Positions 27,257 to 35,544 of a DNA stretch of 64,000 nt are shown piece by piece. A program made the translations under genes and the position numbers. Source of the stretch: Pseudarthrobacter sp. W1I19. GTDB taxonomy: Bacteria > Actinomycetota > Actinomycetes > Actinomycetales > Micrococcaceae. Below the pieces are notes generated by a model. That model made no database searches, was not told the DNA's origin, and saw only the letters and a list, made by a program, of their open reading frames with translations. How positions within the stretch are numbered: position 1 is the first letter of the stretch; each line of letters begins with the position of its first letter. Where the stretch lies: the NCBI RefSeq assembly GCF_030817835.1, contig NZ_JAUSZR010000001.1, forward strand, positions 4,402,001 through 4,466,000, in the 5' to 3' direction.

Positions 27257-27280
27257 AATTCACGAGCGAAGGAGATCGTC

Positions 27281-27496
27281 ATGGCTGAACGCGGCAACAC
27301 CAAACACGGCCGCATCCTCGATGAGGAGCTGAAGCACGAAACCCAGGGCGCGGTCCATGCAAACCAGCCTCCCCACGCGGAGGAGTGGCGCGAAACCGAG
27401 CCTTTCCCCGACGACACGGATCCTGCTGAAGTCCAGGAGGCCCTAAATCCCGTCCCTTCCCCCGATTCCATTAGCGATGAGGAGGAGGAACAGTGA
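27281..27496 (+). CDS. Small acidic hydrophilic protein
   Basis: 71 residues from ATG 27281 with a strong GAAGGAG site. It begins MAERGNTKHGRILDEELKHE and ends with a run of Glu (SDEEEEQ). It has no hydrophobic segment or Cys and is probably disordered. Its TGA overlaps the GTG of the next gene (GTGA), so the two are translationally coupled. Small proteins with this start motif accompany stress genes in Micrococcaceae in my recollection; function unknown. Confidence 0.75.
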   Translation: MAERGNTKHGRILDEELKHETQGAVHANQPPHAEEWRETEPFPDDTDPAEVQEALNPVPSPDSISDEEEEQ

Positions 27497-28629
27497 CACG
27501 GAGCCTGAAAGAGCACGCGGACCGGTACCGGCTCCCCGGCCCCTGGTGCACCGCCTATGTGGACGCGGGAACAGGCACCGTGGACAGTCTGGAAGCAAGC
27601 GATGTCCGGCCCGGCAATGTCCGGGCCGCCCTGGAAGCGCAGGGGGCCTCCGCGGCGGACCTTGATGCCGTGGAGCAGGCCCTGCAGCCCGAAACAGGCA
27701 TCCCCTCCCCCGTGTCCCGGTTCGTCCTGGTTCACCAGGGAAACGTGGAGATTAACGAGGTCCTGCCCGGCGCGCTCGTGCTGCCGGAACGGATATCGGT
27801 GGATTCCATCCCGGACCTCCTGCCGCTGGTCAAGCACCGGCCGGAGGAATTTCCCTTCGTTGTTGCCGAAGTCAGCCGCGAACACGGCGAGATCCGGCTG
27901 CACTATGCGGGAGCCGGCGCTCCGGCGAGCACCGAGGAAGTCCAGGGCGATACCCAGCACATCAAGAAGTTCCAGGGCGGGGGCTGGGCCCATCTCCGCT
28001 TCCAGCACCACACCGAGGACGTGTGGCGCCGCAACGCGGACCAGGTGGCCGGGGAAATTGACCGGGTGGTGGGCAGCAGCGGCGCCCGGCTGGTGATCCT
28101 TGCCGGCGACATCCACGCCCGGAGGCTGGTACAGGAGCAGCTCTCCAAGGCCACCCAGGCATTGGTGTCCATGATCGATTCCCACACGCACACAGCGGGT
28201 GCGGATGAGAGCCTCCTCGAAGACCAGGTCAACCAGCGCGTCGCGGAACAGTGGGCCGCCGAACAGCAGGAGATCATGGACCGGCTCGCCATGCAGGAAG
28301 GCCAGGCCAATCCTGAGTCCGCCACCGGGATCGGGGCGGTGGTGCACGCCCTGCAGCAGGCCCAGGTGGAGGTGCTGATCCTTGACGACGCCGCACTTTC
28401 GGAGCGGACCCTGCTGGCACTTGATGCCGAGCCCTGGATTGCCCTTGCGGAGGAGGAGTCCCTGGGGGCCGGCGTTCTGGGCAAGGTCCCCGCTCCCGCA
28501 GCCCTGCTTCGGGCGGCCTCGCTGACAGATGCGCGGGTGCTGCTGGTCCCCGGCCCGGTCCTGCCGGAAGGTGCCGATGTGGCAGCCCTGCTGCGCTGGT
28601 CCACGGGCCCGGAAGTGCCGTCGTCGTAA
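27493..28629 (+). CDS. Rv2629/Balon-like (bacterial eRF1-family) protein, probable ribosome-hibernation factor
   Basis: 378 residues, homologous in layout to mycobacterial Rv2629. Shared features are GPWCTAYVD near the start, GGWAHLRFQHHTEDVWRRNA around residues 170-190, RLVILAGDIHARRLV after it, and a final VAALLRWS. This family (called Vms1/Ankzf1-like or baeRF) includes Balon, a Pelota/eRF1 relative that occupies the ribosomal A site during dormancy. The release-factor GGQ motif is absent, consistent with a non-hydrolytic role. It is coupled to the small acidic protein upstream and followed by another acidic protein. The specific function here is inferred from family. Confidence 0.8.
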   Translation: MTRSLKEHADRYRLPGPWCTAYVDAGTGTVDSLEASDVRPGNVRAALEAQGASAADLDAVEQALQPETGIPSPVSRFVLVHQGNVEINEVLPGALVLPERISVDSIPDLLPLVKHRPEEFPFVVAEVSREHGEIRLHYAGAGAPASTEEVQGDTQHIKKFQGGGWAHLRFQHHTEDVWRRNADQVAGEIDRVVGSSGARLVILAGDIHARRLVQEQLSKATQALVSMIDSHTHTAGADESLLEDQVNQRVAEQWAAEQQEIMDRLAMQEGQANPESATGIGAVVHALQQAQVEVLILDDAALSERTLLALDAEPWIALAEEESLGAGVLGKVPAPAALLRAASLTDARVLLVPGPVLPEGADVAALLRWSTGPEVPSS

Positions 28630-28672
28630 GTCATCCCCAGCAGCAAGCGAACTGACAGGAAGGAAGGCAGCT

Positions 28673-28981
28673 ATGGCAATTGGAAATGACAACGAGGACC
28701 TTGCCCCTGGCGGCGTGATCCTCCCCGAAGAGGATGCGCTGCCGAATCCCACGCGAACGGGCCACGGCAAAATGCCGGAGGACGTGGACGACGACGCGTA
28801 CGAGGCTGCAGCCGAACAGGAGCGTGTTGCTGCCGGCCTCGCCGACTACGCACCAAGCGACGTTCCTCCGGCAACGGATCCACTGCCGGCCGAAGCTTCC
28901 GAAGCCGCCGACCTGGCCCAGCGGGGGCTGCTGGAGGACAATGACGCGACCGGAAGCGGAAAGCAGGAGAACAACAAGTAG
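28673..28981 (+). CDS. Small acidic stress-associated protein
   Basis: 102 residues from ATG 28673 (AGGAAGG upstream). Hydrophilic and acidic throughout (GVILPEEDALPNPTRTGHGK, then many Glu, Asp and Ala), ending SGKQENNK, with no hydrophobic segment and probably disordered. It is the last gene of the three-gene unit with the Rv2629-like protein and is followed at once by a strong terminator. No function can be assigned. Confidence 0.7.
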   Translation: MAIGNDNEDLAPGGVILPEEDALPNPTRTGHGKMPEDVDDDAYEAAAEQERVAAGLADYAPSDVPPATDPLPAEASEAADLAQRGLLEDNDATGSGKQENNK

Positions 28982-28985
28982 CTGG

Positions 28986-29036
28986 AGCGCAGGGAGAGGG
29001 GCAGGGCCGCAGCCCTGCCCCTCTCCTGCGCTATCT
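28986..29036. terminator. Strong bidirectional terminator hairpin
   Basis: AGCGCAGGGAGAGGGGCAGG at 28986 onward pairs with 29012-29032 over about 21 bp with one bulged G and a CGCA loop, followed by ATCTTT. It lies between the convergent small acidic gene and the MarR gene and should end both transcripts. Confidence 0.85.
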
Positions 29037-29044
29037 TTCTGTGC

Positions 29045-29578
29045 TCACTGGTGCGGGTGGTCGAGCCCGCGAAAGCCATGGCTGCGCGCACCCGGAAACC
29101 GGCGAGGAGTGCGGTGGTGTTCGGGCGCAACAAAAGGAACCACCTCCGGGTCCCTGCCGGGCGGCACCGCCCGGATGAACTTTGTGAGCTCGTCCTGCAG
29201 AACCTTCCAGGAGATCTCCGGATCGTCCGGGTAGGCGTCGATTTCCGCCTGCCGGGCCGCCTCGAGGGCCGCCCGGCCGAGGTCGGTGAGTTCGACCCTA
29301 AACTGCCGGCGGTCTGTGGACTGGCGGGTCCGGGTGATATGCCCTGATCCTTCCAGCCGGGTGAGCACCCTGCCCAGGGTCTGGCTCTGGACCCGGACCA
29401 CTTCGGCAAGCTGCTCCTGGTTGAGTGGTCCGGCTGCCAGCCCCTCCAGGGCTATAACAGCTGCACGGGTCAGGCCAAGGGGCGCCAGAGCATCATCCTG
29501 ACGCCGCTGGACCAGGCGTGCCGCCAGCGTAATAAGGCGGTAGCTGTTCCGTGCATCCGGATCGAGGTTGCTCGTCAT
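29045..29578 (-). CDS. MarR-family transcriptional regulator
   Basis: 177 residues with a winged helix: LTRAAVIALEGLAAGPLNQEQLAEV, then recognition helix VQSQTLGRVLTRLEGSGHI and wing TRQSTDRRQFRVELT. It is divergent from the envelope-stress operon at 29849. The 270 bp between contain one perfect and three imperfect TAAG-N4-CTTA palindromes, so it probably represses itself and that operon. The C-terminal 25 residues are His/Arg-rich and not typical. The ligand is unknown. Confidence 0.88.
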   Translation of the reverse strand: MTSNLDPDARNSYRLITLAARLVQRRQDDALAPLGLTRAAVIALEGLAAGPLNQEQLAEVVRVQSQTLGRVLTRLEGSGHITRTRQSTDRRQFRVELTDLGRAALEAARQAEIDAYPDDPEISWKVLQDELTKFIRAVPPGRDPEVVPFVAPEHHRTPRRFPGARSHGFRGLDHPHQ

Positions 29579-29650
29579 CGGCCGCGGCCTTCCTGTTGGT
29601 GGCGAAGTGCAGGTGTAGTTACCCCTTCATGCGTCGCTACCTACCTACAA

Positions 29651-29789
29651 TAAGCATGCTTAGCATCCTGTTCGCAAGTACGCTTACTATCCACCCCGCC
29701 ACTGGGCCCTTGAATCGGGAACCTCCCAACGCGCCCCCTTGCAATCCAAATGGGAAGTGTGCTTAGTATCTAACTAGTAACCCTGCTTA
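29651..29789. promoter_or_regulatory. Cluster of MarR-type operators (TAAG-N4-CTTA)
   Basis: Four sites in the divergent promoter region: TAAGCATGCTTA at 29651-29662 (perfect), CAAGTACGCTTA at 29675-29686, GAAGTGTGCTTA at 29754-29765 and TAACCCTGCTTA at 29778-29789. They cover both the MarR promoter and that of the 29849 operon. The same perfect palindrome recurs at 35545 and 38756. Confidence 0.7.
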
Positions 29790-29848
29790 CTACCTATTGC
29801 CAGCATTGCTGGTTCTTGATCGCCAGCTGACCCTTTGCGAAAGAGAGC

Positions 29849-30709
29849 ATGATGACAGAGAACCAATGGCCCCAGACTCCCAACCCCGCTATCTCGGACC
29901 CGTACGGTGCTTCCGAAGTGGGTGTTGAAGATACTTATGCCACCTCAAGCACTCCCGGCACCGGCGGCACCTCCAAGAAGGAGGCGGCAAAGGAAGAGGC
30001 TTCGAATGTTGCCGGCCAGGCCGCCACTGCAGCCCAGGGCGTAGCCCACACCGCGAAGGACGAAGCTGCCAACGTCGCCGCCGAGGCGAAGAGCAATGCC
30101 CAGGATCTGCTGTCCCAGGCAAAGTCGGGGCTGACCAGCCAGGCCGGTACGCAGCAGCAGAAGGCCGCCGAAGGTATCCGGACCATCTCCAGCCAGCTGC
30201 ACAGTATGGCCAGCGCCCCCGAGCAGCAGGGCGTGGCCAGCGACTTGATCCGTCAGGCTGCGCAGCGCAGTGAATCGGTGGCTTCCTGGCTTGAAAACAA
30301 GCAGCCGGGAGACCTGCTCGGCGAAGTCCAGAGGTTCGCCCGCAACCGGCCCGGCACCTTCCTCCTGCTGGCAGCAGGGGCCGGTGTCCTGGCAGGCCGG
30401 CTCACCCGCGGCCTCGCGGCAGGGGCAAAGGATTCCCAGGGTGCCGTGCAGTCCACCCCGGCCCAACGGCCGGTTCAGTCCGCCCCGGTGGCTCCACTCC
30501 ATCAGGAGACGGTGTACGCGGCAGGAACTGATGACCTCTTTGATGAGCCGGTGGTGGGTACGGGAGCGCCGGTTTCCACCTCCACCCTCCCCTCGGGAAG
30601 CACGGAGGACACCCCGCTCCGGTTCGAGGACGACCCATACCGTGACGAGGACGGCAGCTACCACGCTGCCGACGGCACCTACAGGTCAACGGAAGGACGC
30701 CAGCTGTGA
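29849..30709 (+). CDS. Envelope/stress protein with amphipathic helices and one membrane segment
   Basis: 286 residues. Residues 45-100 are Ala/Glu/Lys-rich amphipathic helix (VAGQAATAAQGVAHTAKDEA) like the CsbD/DUF3618/LEA-type stress proteins. Residues 165-185 (GTFLLLAAGAGVLAGRLTRG) form one hydrophobic segment. The end is acidic and Asp/Tyr-rich (DDPYRDEDGSYHAADGTY). It is the first gene of a three-gene operon with GTGA and ATGA overlaps, under the MarR-type operator cluster. No named family is certain. Confidence 0.72.
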   Translation: MMTENQWPQTPNPAISDPYGASEVGVEDTYATSSTPGTGGTSKKEAAKEEASNVAGQAATAAQGVAHTAKDEAANVAAEAKSNAQDLLSQAKSGLTSQAGTQQQKAAEGIRTISSQLHSMASAPEQQGVASDLIRQAAQRSESVASWLENKQPGDLLGEVQRFARNRPGTFLLLAAGAGVLAGRLTRGLAAGAKDSQGAVQSTPAQRPVQSAPVAPLHQETVYAAGTDDLFDEPVVGTGAPVSTSTLPSGSTEDTPLRFEDDPYRDEDGSYHAADGTYRSTEGRQL

Positions 30710-31137
30710 GCAGCCAGATTCCGGAGCCTGCGCCGAGTGAGGCGCATGTAAAAGCGGATAACGCGTCGTTGGGTGAGTTGCTGGGTGAGGTGACCCGGGA
30801 TTTGTCCACCCTGATGCGGCAGGAAGTCGAACTCGCCAAGGCCGAGGCCAAGCAGTCGGCCACCAAGGCGGGTAAGGGCGCCGGGATGCTGGGCGGTGCC
30901 GGCGTGGCCGGGCACTTCGTCCTTCTCTTCCTGTCCCTGGCCCTGATGTTCGCCCTGGGCGCCCTGATGCCGCTGGGCTGGGCCGCTGTGATCGTCGCCG
31001 TGATCTGGGGCATCATCGCCGCGGTCCTGGCCTCGATCGGGCGCAAAGAACTCAAGCAGATCAAGGGCATGCCCCAGACAGGCGAAACACTCTCCGAAAT
31101 TCCCCCAACCCTAAAACCAGGTGAGGTAAACCGATGA
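30706..31137 (+). CDS. Phage-holin-superfamily-like membrane protein (DUF1469 type)
   Basis: 143 residues. An N-terminal helix with SLGELLGEVTRDLSTLMRQE and EVELAKAEAK, then two membrane segments (HFVLLFLSLALMFALGALMP and WAAVIVAVIWGIIAAVLAS), is the actinobacterial Phage_holin_3_6 pattern. Despite the name, such proteins are chromosomal and usually found with DUF3618 genes in stress or envelope clusters. GTG 30706 overlaps the previous stop (GTGA). Confidence 0.85.
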   Translation: MSSQIPEPAPSEAHVKADNASLGELLGEVTRDLSTLMRQEVELAKAEAKQSATKAGKGAGMLGGAGVAGHFVLLFLSLALMFALGALMPLGWAAVIVAVIWGIIAAVLASIGRKELKQIKGMPQTGETLSEIPPTLKPGEVNR

Positions 31138-31808
31138 GCGATAACCCGGACGCAATCCGTTCAGACATTGAAGAAACCCGCGCCCGCCTCGGCACCAACG
31201 TGGACGCGGTCGCCGACAAAGTCACCCCGTCGAACATCGTCCACCGCCAGACCGACAAGGTCAAAGACGCCGTCACCGGAGTCAAGGAGCGAATCATGGG
31301 AGCAGCAGACTCAGCAACCAGCTCGGCCCGGGCCACCGCCCACAATGCAGTCCACTCCGGCACCGGACAGACCAGCGGTGCCCTGCACAGCACCGGGGAC
31401 ACCCTGCACGGGGCCAAGGACAACGTCAGCGCCAAGCTCAGTGACGCGGGCACCGCGATCTCACACGCACCGGACCAGGTCAAAACCAAAACCCAGGGCA
31501 ACCCCCTGGCCGCGGGCCTGATCGCGTTCGGCGCCGGGATGCTGGTCTCGTCCCTGATCCCGCCCAGCCAGAAGGAACGCGAAGCGGCCCAGCAGCTCAA
31601 AACCGCCGCCGAACCCCTGGCCACCCAGGTCACCGACGCCGCCAAGGACATGGTCCAGGACCTGAAGGAACCAGCCCAGGAAGCGATGGAGAACGTCAAA
31701 GCCACCGCCACCGAGGGCGTCCAGAACGTCAAATCCGAAGGCCAGGGCGCAGTCACCGACGTCAAAGACCGCGCCACCGACGCCAAAACCAACGTCCAAA
31801 ACACCTAG
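31134..31808 (+). CDS. DUF3618 protein
   Basis: 224 residues. The N-terminus NPDAIRSDIEETRARLGTNV is the DUF3618 signature. A long Ala/Thr/Lys-rich amphipathic region follows, then a membrane segment (GLIAFGAGMLVSSLIPPS) and 11-residue-like helical repeats with VKATATEGVQNVKSEGQGA. Likely attached to the membrane with a LEA-like soluble tail. ATG 31134 overlaps the holin-like stop as ATGA. Last gene of the operon. Confidence 0.85.
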   Translation: MSDNPDAIRSDIEETRARLGTNVDAVADKVTPSNIVHRQTDKVKDAVTGVKERIMGAADSATSSARATAHNAVHSGTGQTSGALHSTGDTLHGAKDNVSAKLSDAGTAISHAPDQVKTKTQGNPLAAGLIAFGAGMLVSSLIPPSQKEREAAQQLKTAAEPLATQVTDAAKDMVQDLKEPAQEAMENVKATATEGVQNVKSEGQGAVTDVKDRATDAKTNVQNT

Positions 31809-31840
31809 GCTCTACCCAACGTAGTGACGTTCCAGGTCCA

Positions 31841-31871
31841 GGAAGGCCGGCTCCGCAAGGGGCCGGCCTCC
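31841..31871. terminator. Hairpin between convergent genes
   Basis: AGGCCGGC (31844-31851) pairs with GCCGGCCT (31862-31869) around a 10-nt loop. It lacks a U-tract but sits between the DUF3618 stop and the convergent LysR-like gene. Confidence 0.45.
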
Positions 31872-31901
31872 CGGCGTTTGCGGCTCTTTGGCCGGGAAGT
31901 G

Positions 31902-32663
31902 CTAGCGTTTGCCCTTTTTCCGCGAGCCCTTGCCGCGGCCCTTGTCCGGGTTGGGCGCGTAGCGCTGGGCAACCTTGGGTGCCTTCTTGCCTCCGGTGCC
32001 GCGCCGGTCCGGCTTGGACTCCTTCTTCACCTTGACGGGCTGGGCGGACGGCTGGCGTGAGCTTTGGGCGGTCCTGCCGCGCACAATCCCGATGAATTCC
32101 TCGATCACTTCATCCGTGGAATCGGTGGGCCACGCAACGGCAATTTCCGTAGTTGGCGCCCCTGTCAGCCGCCTGGCAACCGTGTCCTTGACGTTGAAGT
32201 GCCGGGCCACGGACATGGGCAGGATCGCGAGCCCCGCACCGGTGGCCACCACCTGCATCGCGGCTTCCGGACCGCCGAGTGCGGTCACGTCCAGGAAGCT
32301 CTCCTGTTCCAGGTCGGCGAGCGCCACTTCCTCGAACACCGAAATCTCGTGACCCTTCGGCGCCACCACCACGGGCTGCTCCTCATACAGCGGAATCACA
32401 CTGAGGTCCTCGCGCTCCACCGGCAGGCGGACGAAGCTGAGGTCCGCAGAACCGTCACGCAGCACCTGGACCTGCGCGCCGTCGTCGGACATAAAGGCCT
32501 GCAGCGGAACGTGCTGCACCCGCTCCTCCCAGCGGCGGATCCACTTGCCCGGCGTCACTCCCGCCACGTAGGCGATACGGAGGACGCGGGGAGCTTCCTC
32601 GACGGCGGGATCGGCAGAGCCCGTCGGAGCGGCGTCTGGCTGGGGGGTGTTGTCGGTGGGCAC
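31902..32663 (-). CDS. LysR substrate-binding-domain protein without DNA-binding domain
   Basis: 253 residues from GTG 32663 (GAGG upstream). Residues 25-200 match the periplasmic-binding-like effector fold of LysR regulators (LRIAYVAGVTPGKWIRRWEE, LSFVRLPVERE, VATGAGLAILPMSVARHF), but no helix-turn-helix precedes it. The last 45 residues are very basic (KVKKESKPDRRGTGGKK, GRGKGSRKKGKR) and could contact nucleic acid. It is divergent from the DUF5997 gene, a pairing I recall as common in actinobacteria. Function unknown. Confidence 0.82.
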   Translation of the reverse strand: MPTDNTPQPDAAPTGSADPAVEEAPRVLRIAYVAGVTPGKWIRRWEERVQHVPLQAFMSDDGAQVQVLRDGSADLSFVRLPVEREDLSVIPLYEEQPVVVAPKGHEISVFEEVALADLEQESFLDVTALGGPEAAMQVVATGAGLAILPMSVARHFNVKDTVARRLTGAPTTEIAVAWPTDSTDEVIEEFIGIVRGRTAQSSRQPSAQPVKVKKESKPDRRGTGGKKAPKVAQRYAPNPDKGRGKGSRKKGKR

Positions 32664-32700
32664 GTCCTCACAGTACCGTCCGCCCGGATACCCTTGAAGC

Positions 32701-33097
32701 ATGACCTCTGCAAACTCCCAGTCCATGAAGCCGGCCACCGTTGCCAAGAAACTTGGCATCTACCTGCCCGCAACACCGCAGGAGTTCCAGGAATCCACCA
32801 TCACGCGCGAGGAGTTCGCCGAACTCCAGGTTAACCCACCGGAATGGCTCGCCGAACTGCGCCGCAACGGCCCGCACCCCCGCCCGGTGGTGGCGCAGAA
32901 GTTGAACGTCTCCATCAGCGGCCTGGCACGCGGCGGCGTTGAAGAAGCATTAACGACGGCGGAAATCACCGCACTGCTGCAGGCTCCCCACGGCGTGGCT
33001 GGTTACCGAGCGCGCCACGCACGCCGCCGTCCGGGCCGAGGCCCAGCGCGTGAAGGAAGAAGCTGCCAAGAAGGAAGCCAAGCGCGCCCGCGCCTAA
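32701..33097 (+). CDS. DUF5997-family protein, frameshifted
   Basis: The first 95 residues (MKPATVAKKLGIYLPATPQE, PRPVVAQKLNVSISGLARGG) are typical of this small actinobacterial family. At the CCCC run 32986-32989 the frame is lost. In the +1 frame the expected ending continues as AWLVTERATHAAVRAEAQ and ends in a Lys/Ala-rich helix at TAA 33095-33097. Removing one C gives a continuous 131-residue protein. As written, translation runs on in the wrong frame to 33195. Either a real frameshift or a run-length sequencing error. Confidence 0.8.
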
Positions 33098-33191
33098 GCG
33101 CGTTCCAAACCGGGGCTTGTTCGCAAATCCGAACCTTGATGGTCCGGATCCGCGGACAAGCCTCTGTTGCGTCCGGAGACGTCTTGGCTTG

Positions 33192-33572
33192 TTAGTCCTG
33201 GTGCAGCTGGACGAAGTTCCCGCAGCCGTCATCGAACACGGCGCTGATGCCGGAGGGATCCTCCGCCGGCTCGCTCTTGAAGGTGACACCGGCCTTGACC
33301 AGCCGCTCGTACTCCGCCCGCACGTCAGGGACGCCAAAGACGATGGCGGGGAGGCCGGCGTCGTGCACGGCATTCATGTAGGTGGCGCCGATCGGGTTGT
33401 CGCTGGGTTCCAACAGCAGGCCCACCGAGCCCTGGTCCGCGCCCGGGTCCTTGATGATGAACAGGTTGTACTCCGGCATGGCCATCAGCGTCTCGAAGCC
33501 CAGGGTCTCCGTGTAGAAGGTGTGGGCGGCCGCGGGATCCTGGACGTGGATGCTGCACATTTTCAGTCTCAT
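33192..33572 (-). CDS. VOC-family (glyoxalase-like) protein
   Basis: 126 residues from ATG 33572 with GGTGGGAG upstream. Two beta-alpha-beta-beta-beta modules (MCSIHVQDPAAAHTFYTETL and GLPAIVFGVPDVRAEYERLV) form a vicinal-oxygen-chelate fold. The closing DDGCGNFVQLHQD is the typical end strand. Enzymatic role unknown; these proteins act as lyases, dioxygenases or binding proteins. Confidence 0.85.
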   Translation of the reverse strand: MRLKMCSIHVQDPAAAHTFYTETLGFETLMAMPEYNLFIIKDPGADQGSVGLLLEPSDNPIGATYMNAVHDAGLPAIVFGVPDVRAEYERLVKAGVTFKSEPAEDPSGISAVFDDGCGNFVQLHQD

Positions 33573-33729
33573 GGCTCCCACCGTACGTGGCTTGTGGCGC
33601 GGCCGGGAAGACTCCCCATGCTGCAGAACTGCCGCTGCCGGAGCGGCCATTGACCGTGGCGCGGGAAGGCGATCCAATGGAAGGACCAGCCCGGCGTAAC
33701 GCCCGGGCGTGTGGACGTGGAGGTGCAAG

Positions 33730-34329
33730 GTGGCAGCCATCGCAGGGTCCCTGTTCCCAGGGGCGTGGGTACTTCTGCTGTGCGGGTCCGTGCTGGTGGT
33801 GAGCGTGGCCGCCACCGTTTTCCAGGTCCGACGGCGGTCGCTGGCTGGAGCCGGCAGGGAGCCTGAGCGCTCGGACCAACTGTTCTGGGACCTTTTCCTG
33901 GGCTCCGCCGTTGCGCTGCCCGCCCTGCTGATCCCCACGTTGTCTTCCCCGGTGGCCGGGCTGTTCCTCGCGGGAGCGGCCGTTGCATCCGGTATCGCGG
34001 CCTACCGGGGCAGCCCCCGGATCGCCGCGCGGCTCTCTGCCCGGCGCCAGAGCCGTGAGTACCTGCCCCTCTATACGGCTGCGCAGGCCGAGCACAGCAT
34101 GCTGCTGGAGCGCTGGCGCCGCTACGAGCTCGATCCCGCGTACTGCATCGATTTTCCTGCCATGACCGATGTGCGGCTGCCGCACACGGCGGCGGTTATC
34201 AAGGCCATGCGGGAGGCCGAGCAGCTCCGCGCCGTTCGGCACCAGGAGTACCCGCCCGCCGTCGAACGCTTTGGCCGCGCCCTGGCCGCAGCTGAACAGG
34301 CGGCAGGGATCCCCGCCAAAGGGCACTAA
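33730..34329 (+). CDS. Membrane protein of unknown function
   Basis: 199 residues from GTG 33730, with GGAGG (33719-33723) 6 nt upstream. Two membrane stretches: residues 1-30 (SLFPGAWVLLLCGSVLVVSV) and about 56-90. A soluble C-terminal half contains HSMLLERWRRYELDPAYCID and two long helices. No family is recognised beyond similar actinobacterial hypotheticals. Confidence 0.7.
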   Translation: MAAIAGSLFPGAWVLLLCGSVLVVSVAATVFQVRRRSLAGAGREPERSDQLFWDLFLGSAVALPALLIPTLSSPVAGLFLAGAAVASGIAAYRGSPRIAARLSARRQSREYLPLYTAAQAEHSMLLERWRRYELDPAYCIDFPAMTDVRLPHTAAVIKAMREAEQLRAVRHQEYPPAVERFGRALAAAEQAAGIPAKGH

Positions 34330-34401
34330 AGCCTGTTGCCCGCGTTAAGTGCTGTGTCGCCGCCGCTGGAGTCCGGCGGCAGAGCGCCGTAGCATCCGAG
34401 G

Positions 34402-35001
34402 ATGGACCTTCAAGAAACGGAAGACCGCGACCAGTTCGGCAGGCGGCTGGAGGACCGGGGTGCCTGGCGCCAGGCCACCACGCTGGCGGCCGCCGGCGAA
34501 CTGACGGCCCGCTGGCTGGAAGGCCAGAGTGAGTTCCAGCCCGCCACCTTCACGGCCACGTACGACGACGAGACCGCACCGATCGCCGTCCAACTCGCCG
34601 CCCTGAACCGGAACGGGCTGTTTACCAAGGAATCCCAGCCCGGGCTGCGGACCGCTGGTCTTGCACAGCGCCAGTACGTTACGGGCTTTTGCAGTGCCGA
34701 TAGCGCCGCGGAGCTGCTGGCCCTGTCCACCCGGTCCGAGCTGGTGACCGTGGCCCATGCCCCGGGCGAATCCAGCAACGCCGCCATCCCGGTGACGCTG
34801 GATGGCGGCGAGGTGGTCACCGTCCTGGGCTCCAGCGAGAACCCGGTGACGGAGGAGCAGATCCAGGACTGGGCCGGCGAAACCAACGATGCCCTGGCCC
34901 TGCTGCTGGCCGACTCCTGGTACGTGGAAATCCTGGACCCGGCCTGGGGCCGGGACGACGTGCTGCTGCCCGCCGTCCTCAGCGCCCTGACGAATCCGTA
35001 A
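34402..35001 (+). CDS. DUF6919-like hypothetical protein
   Basis: 199 residues. Segments WRQATTLAAAGELTARWLEG and DDETAPIAVQLAALNRNGLF followed by TKESQPG resemble DUF6919 proteins of Streptomyces, which are uncharacterised. Soluble, with no signal peptide. It ends 6 bp before the convergent PNPOx-like gene. The family link is from memory. Confidence 0.65.
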   Translation: MDLQETEDRDQFGRRLEDRGAWRQATTLAAAGELTARWLEGQSEFQPATFTATYDDETAPIAVQLAALNRNGLFTKESQPGLRTAGLAQRQYVTGFCSADSAAELLALSTRSELVTVAHAPGESSNAAIPVTLDGGEVVTVLGSSENPVTEEQIQDWAGETNDALALLLADSWYVEILDPAWGRDDVLLPAVLSALTNP

Positions 35002-35007
35002 ATTTTA

Positions 35008-35490
35008 TTACAGCTCTACGGTGCCGCTTTCGCCCACGCTCATCCGGCTGTTGGTGACCTTGGACTTGACCCACTGGAACACGGTTGCGGCCGTTCCGCC
35101 GGGGCTGGTCCAGTACTCGGCGGAGTCTGAGTCGATGCGGAGCAGGCACACTTCCGGGGTGTCCGGACCGTCCGGGAACCACGCCTCCACGGCCTGGTTC
35201 CACATCTCACGGATCTTTTCCCGGTCCGTCACCACTTCGGCGGTGCCGGCCACCGAGACCCACTCGGTGTTTTTCCCGAAGGAAACGTTCACGCGCGGGT
35301 CGGCCCGGACGTGGGCCACCTGCGAGGTGCCGAGGCCGGTGAAGAACCACATGTCGCCGTCGTCCTTCACATCCTGGACGGCCAGCGGCCGGCTGACGAG
35401 CGCGCCTTCTTCGTTGATGGTGGTCAACATTCCGATGTGGGAATGGTTGATGATGTCCGTTACCTTGCTGATGCTCCCGGTGTCAGTCAT
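35008..35490 (-). CDS. Pyridoxamine-5'-phosphate-oxidase-like general stress protein
   Basis: 160 residues with the FMN-binding split barrel (HSHIGMLTTINEEGALVSRP, MWFFTGLGTSQVAHVRADP, VSVAGTAEVV). It resembles the GSP26-type stress proteins, which bind flavin and whose reaction is mostly unknown. Its start codon lies 55 bp from the perfect TAAGCATGCTTA palindrome at 35545, placing it in the predicted MarR regulon. Confidence 0.85.
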   Translation of the reverse strand: MTDTGSISKVTDIINHSHIGMLTTINEEGALVSRPLAVQDVKDDGDMWFFTGLGTSQVAHVRADPRVNVSFGKNTEWVSVAGTAEVVTDREKIREMWNQAVEAWFPDGPDTPEVCLLRIDSDSAEYWTSPGGTAATVFQWVKSKVTNSRMSVGESGTVEL

Positions 35491-35544
35491 GTCTCACCTC
35501 GTTCGTCTTCATGCGGGGACGCTCCCCGCCGCCCAGCCTATTGG

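Noticed and set aside
26683..28770. Minus-strand frame of 695 codons
   Set aside because: Antisense of four recognised genes, no motifs; GC-driven open frame.
30706..31137. Holin-like gene as evidence of a prophage
   Set aside because: It lies in a chromosomal stress operon with DUF3618 and no phage structural, lysis or integrase genes.
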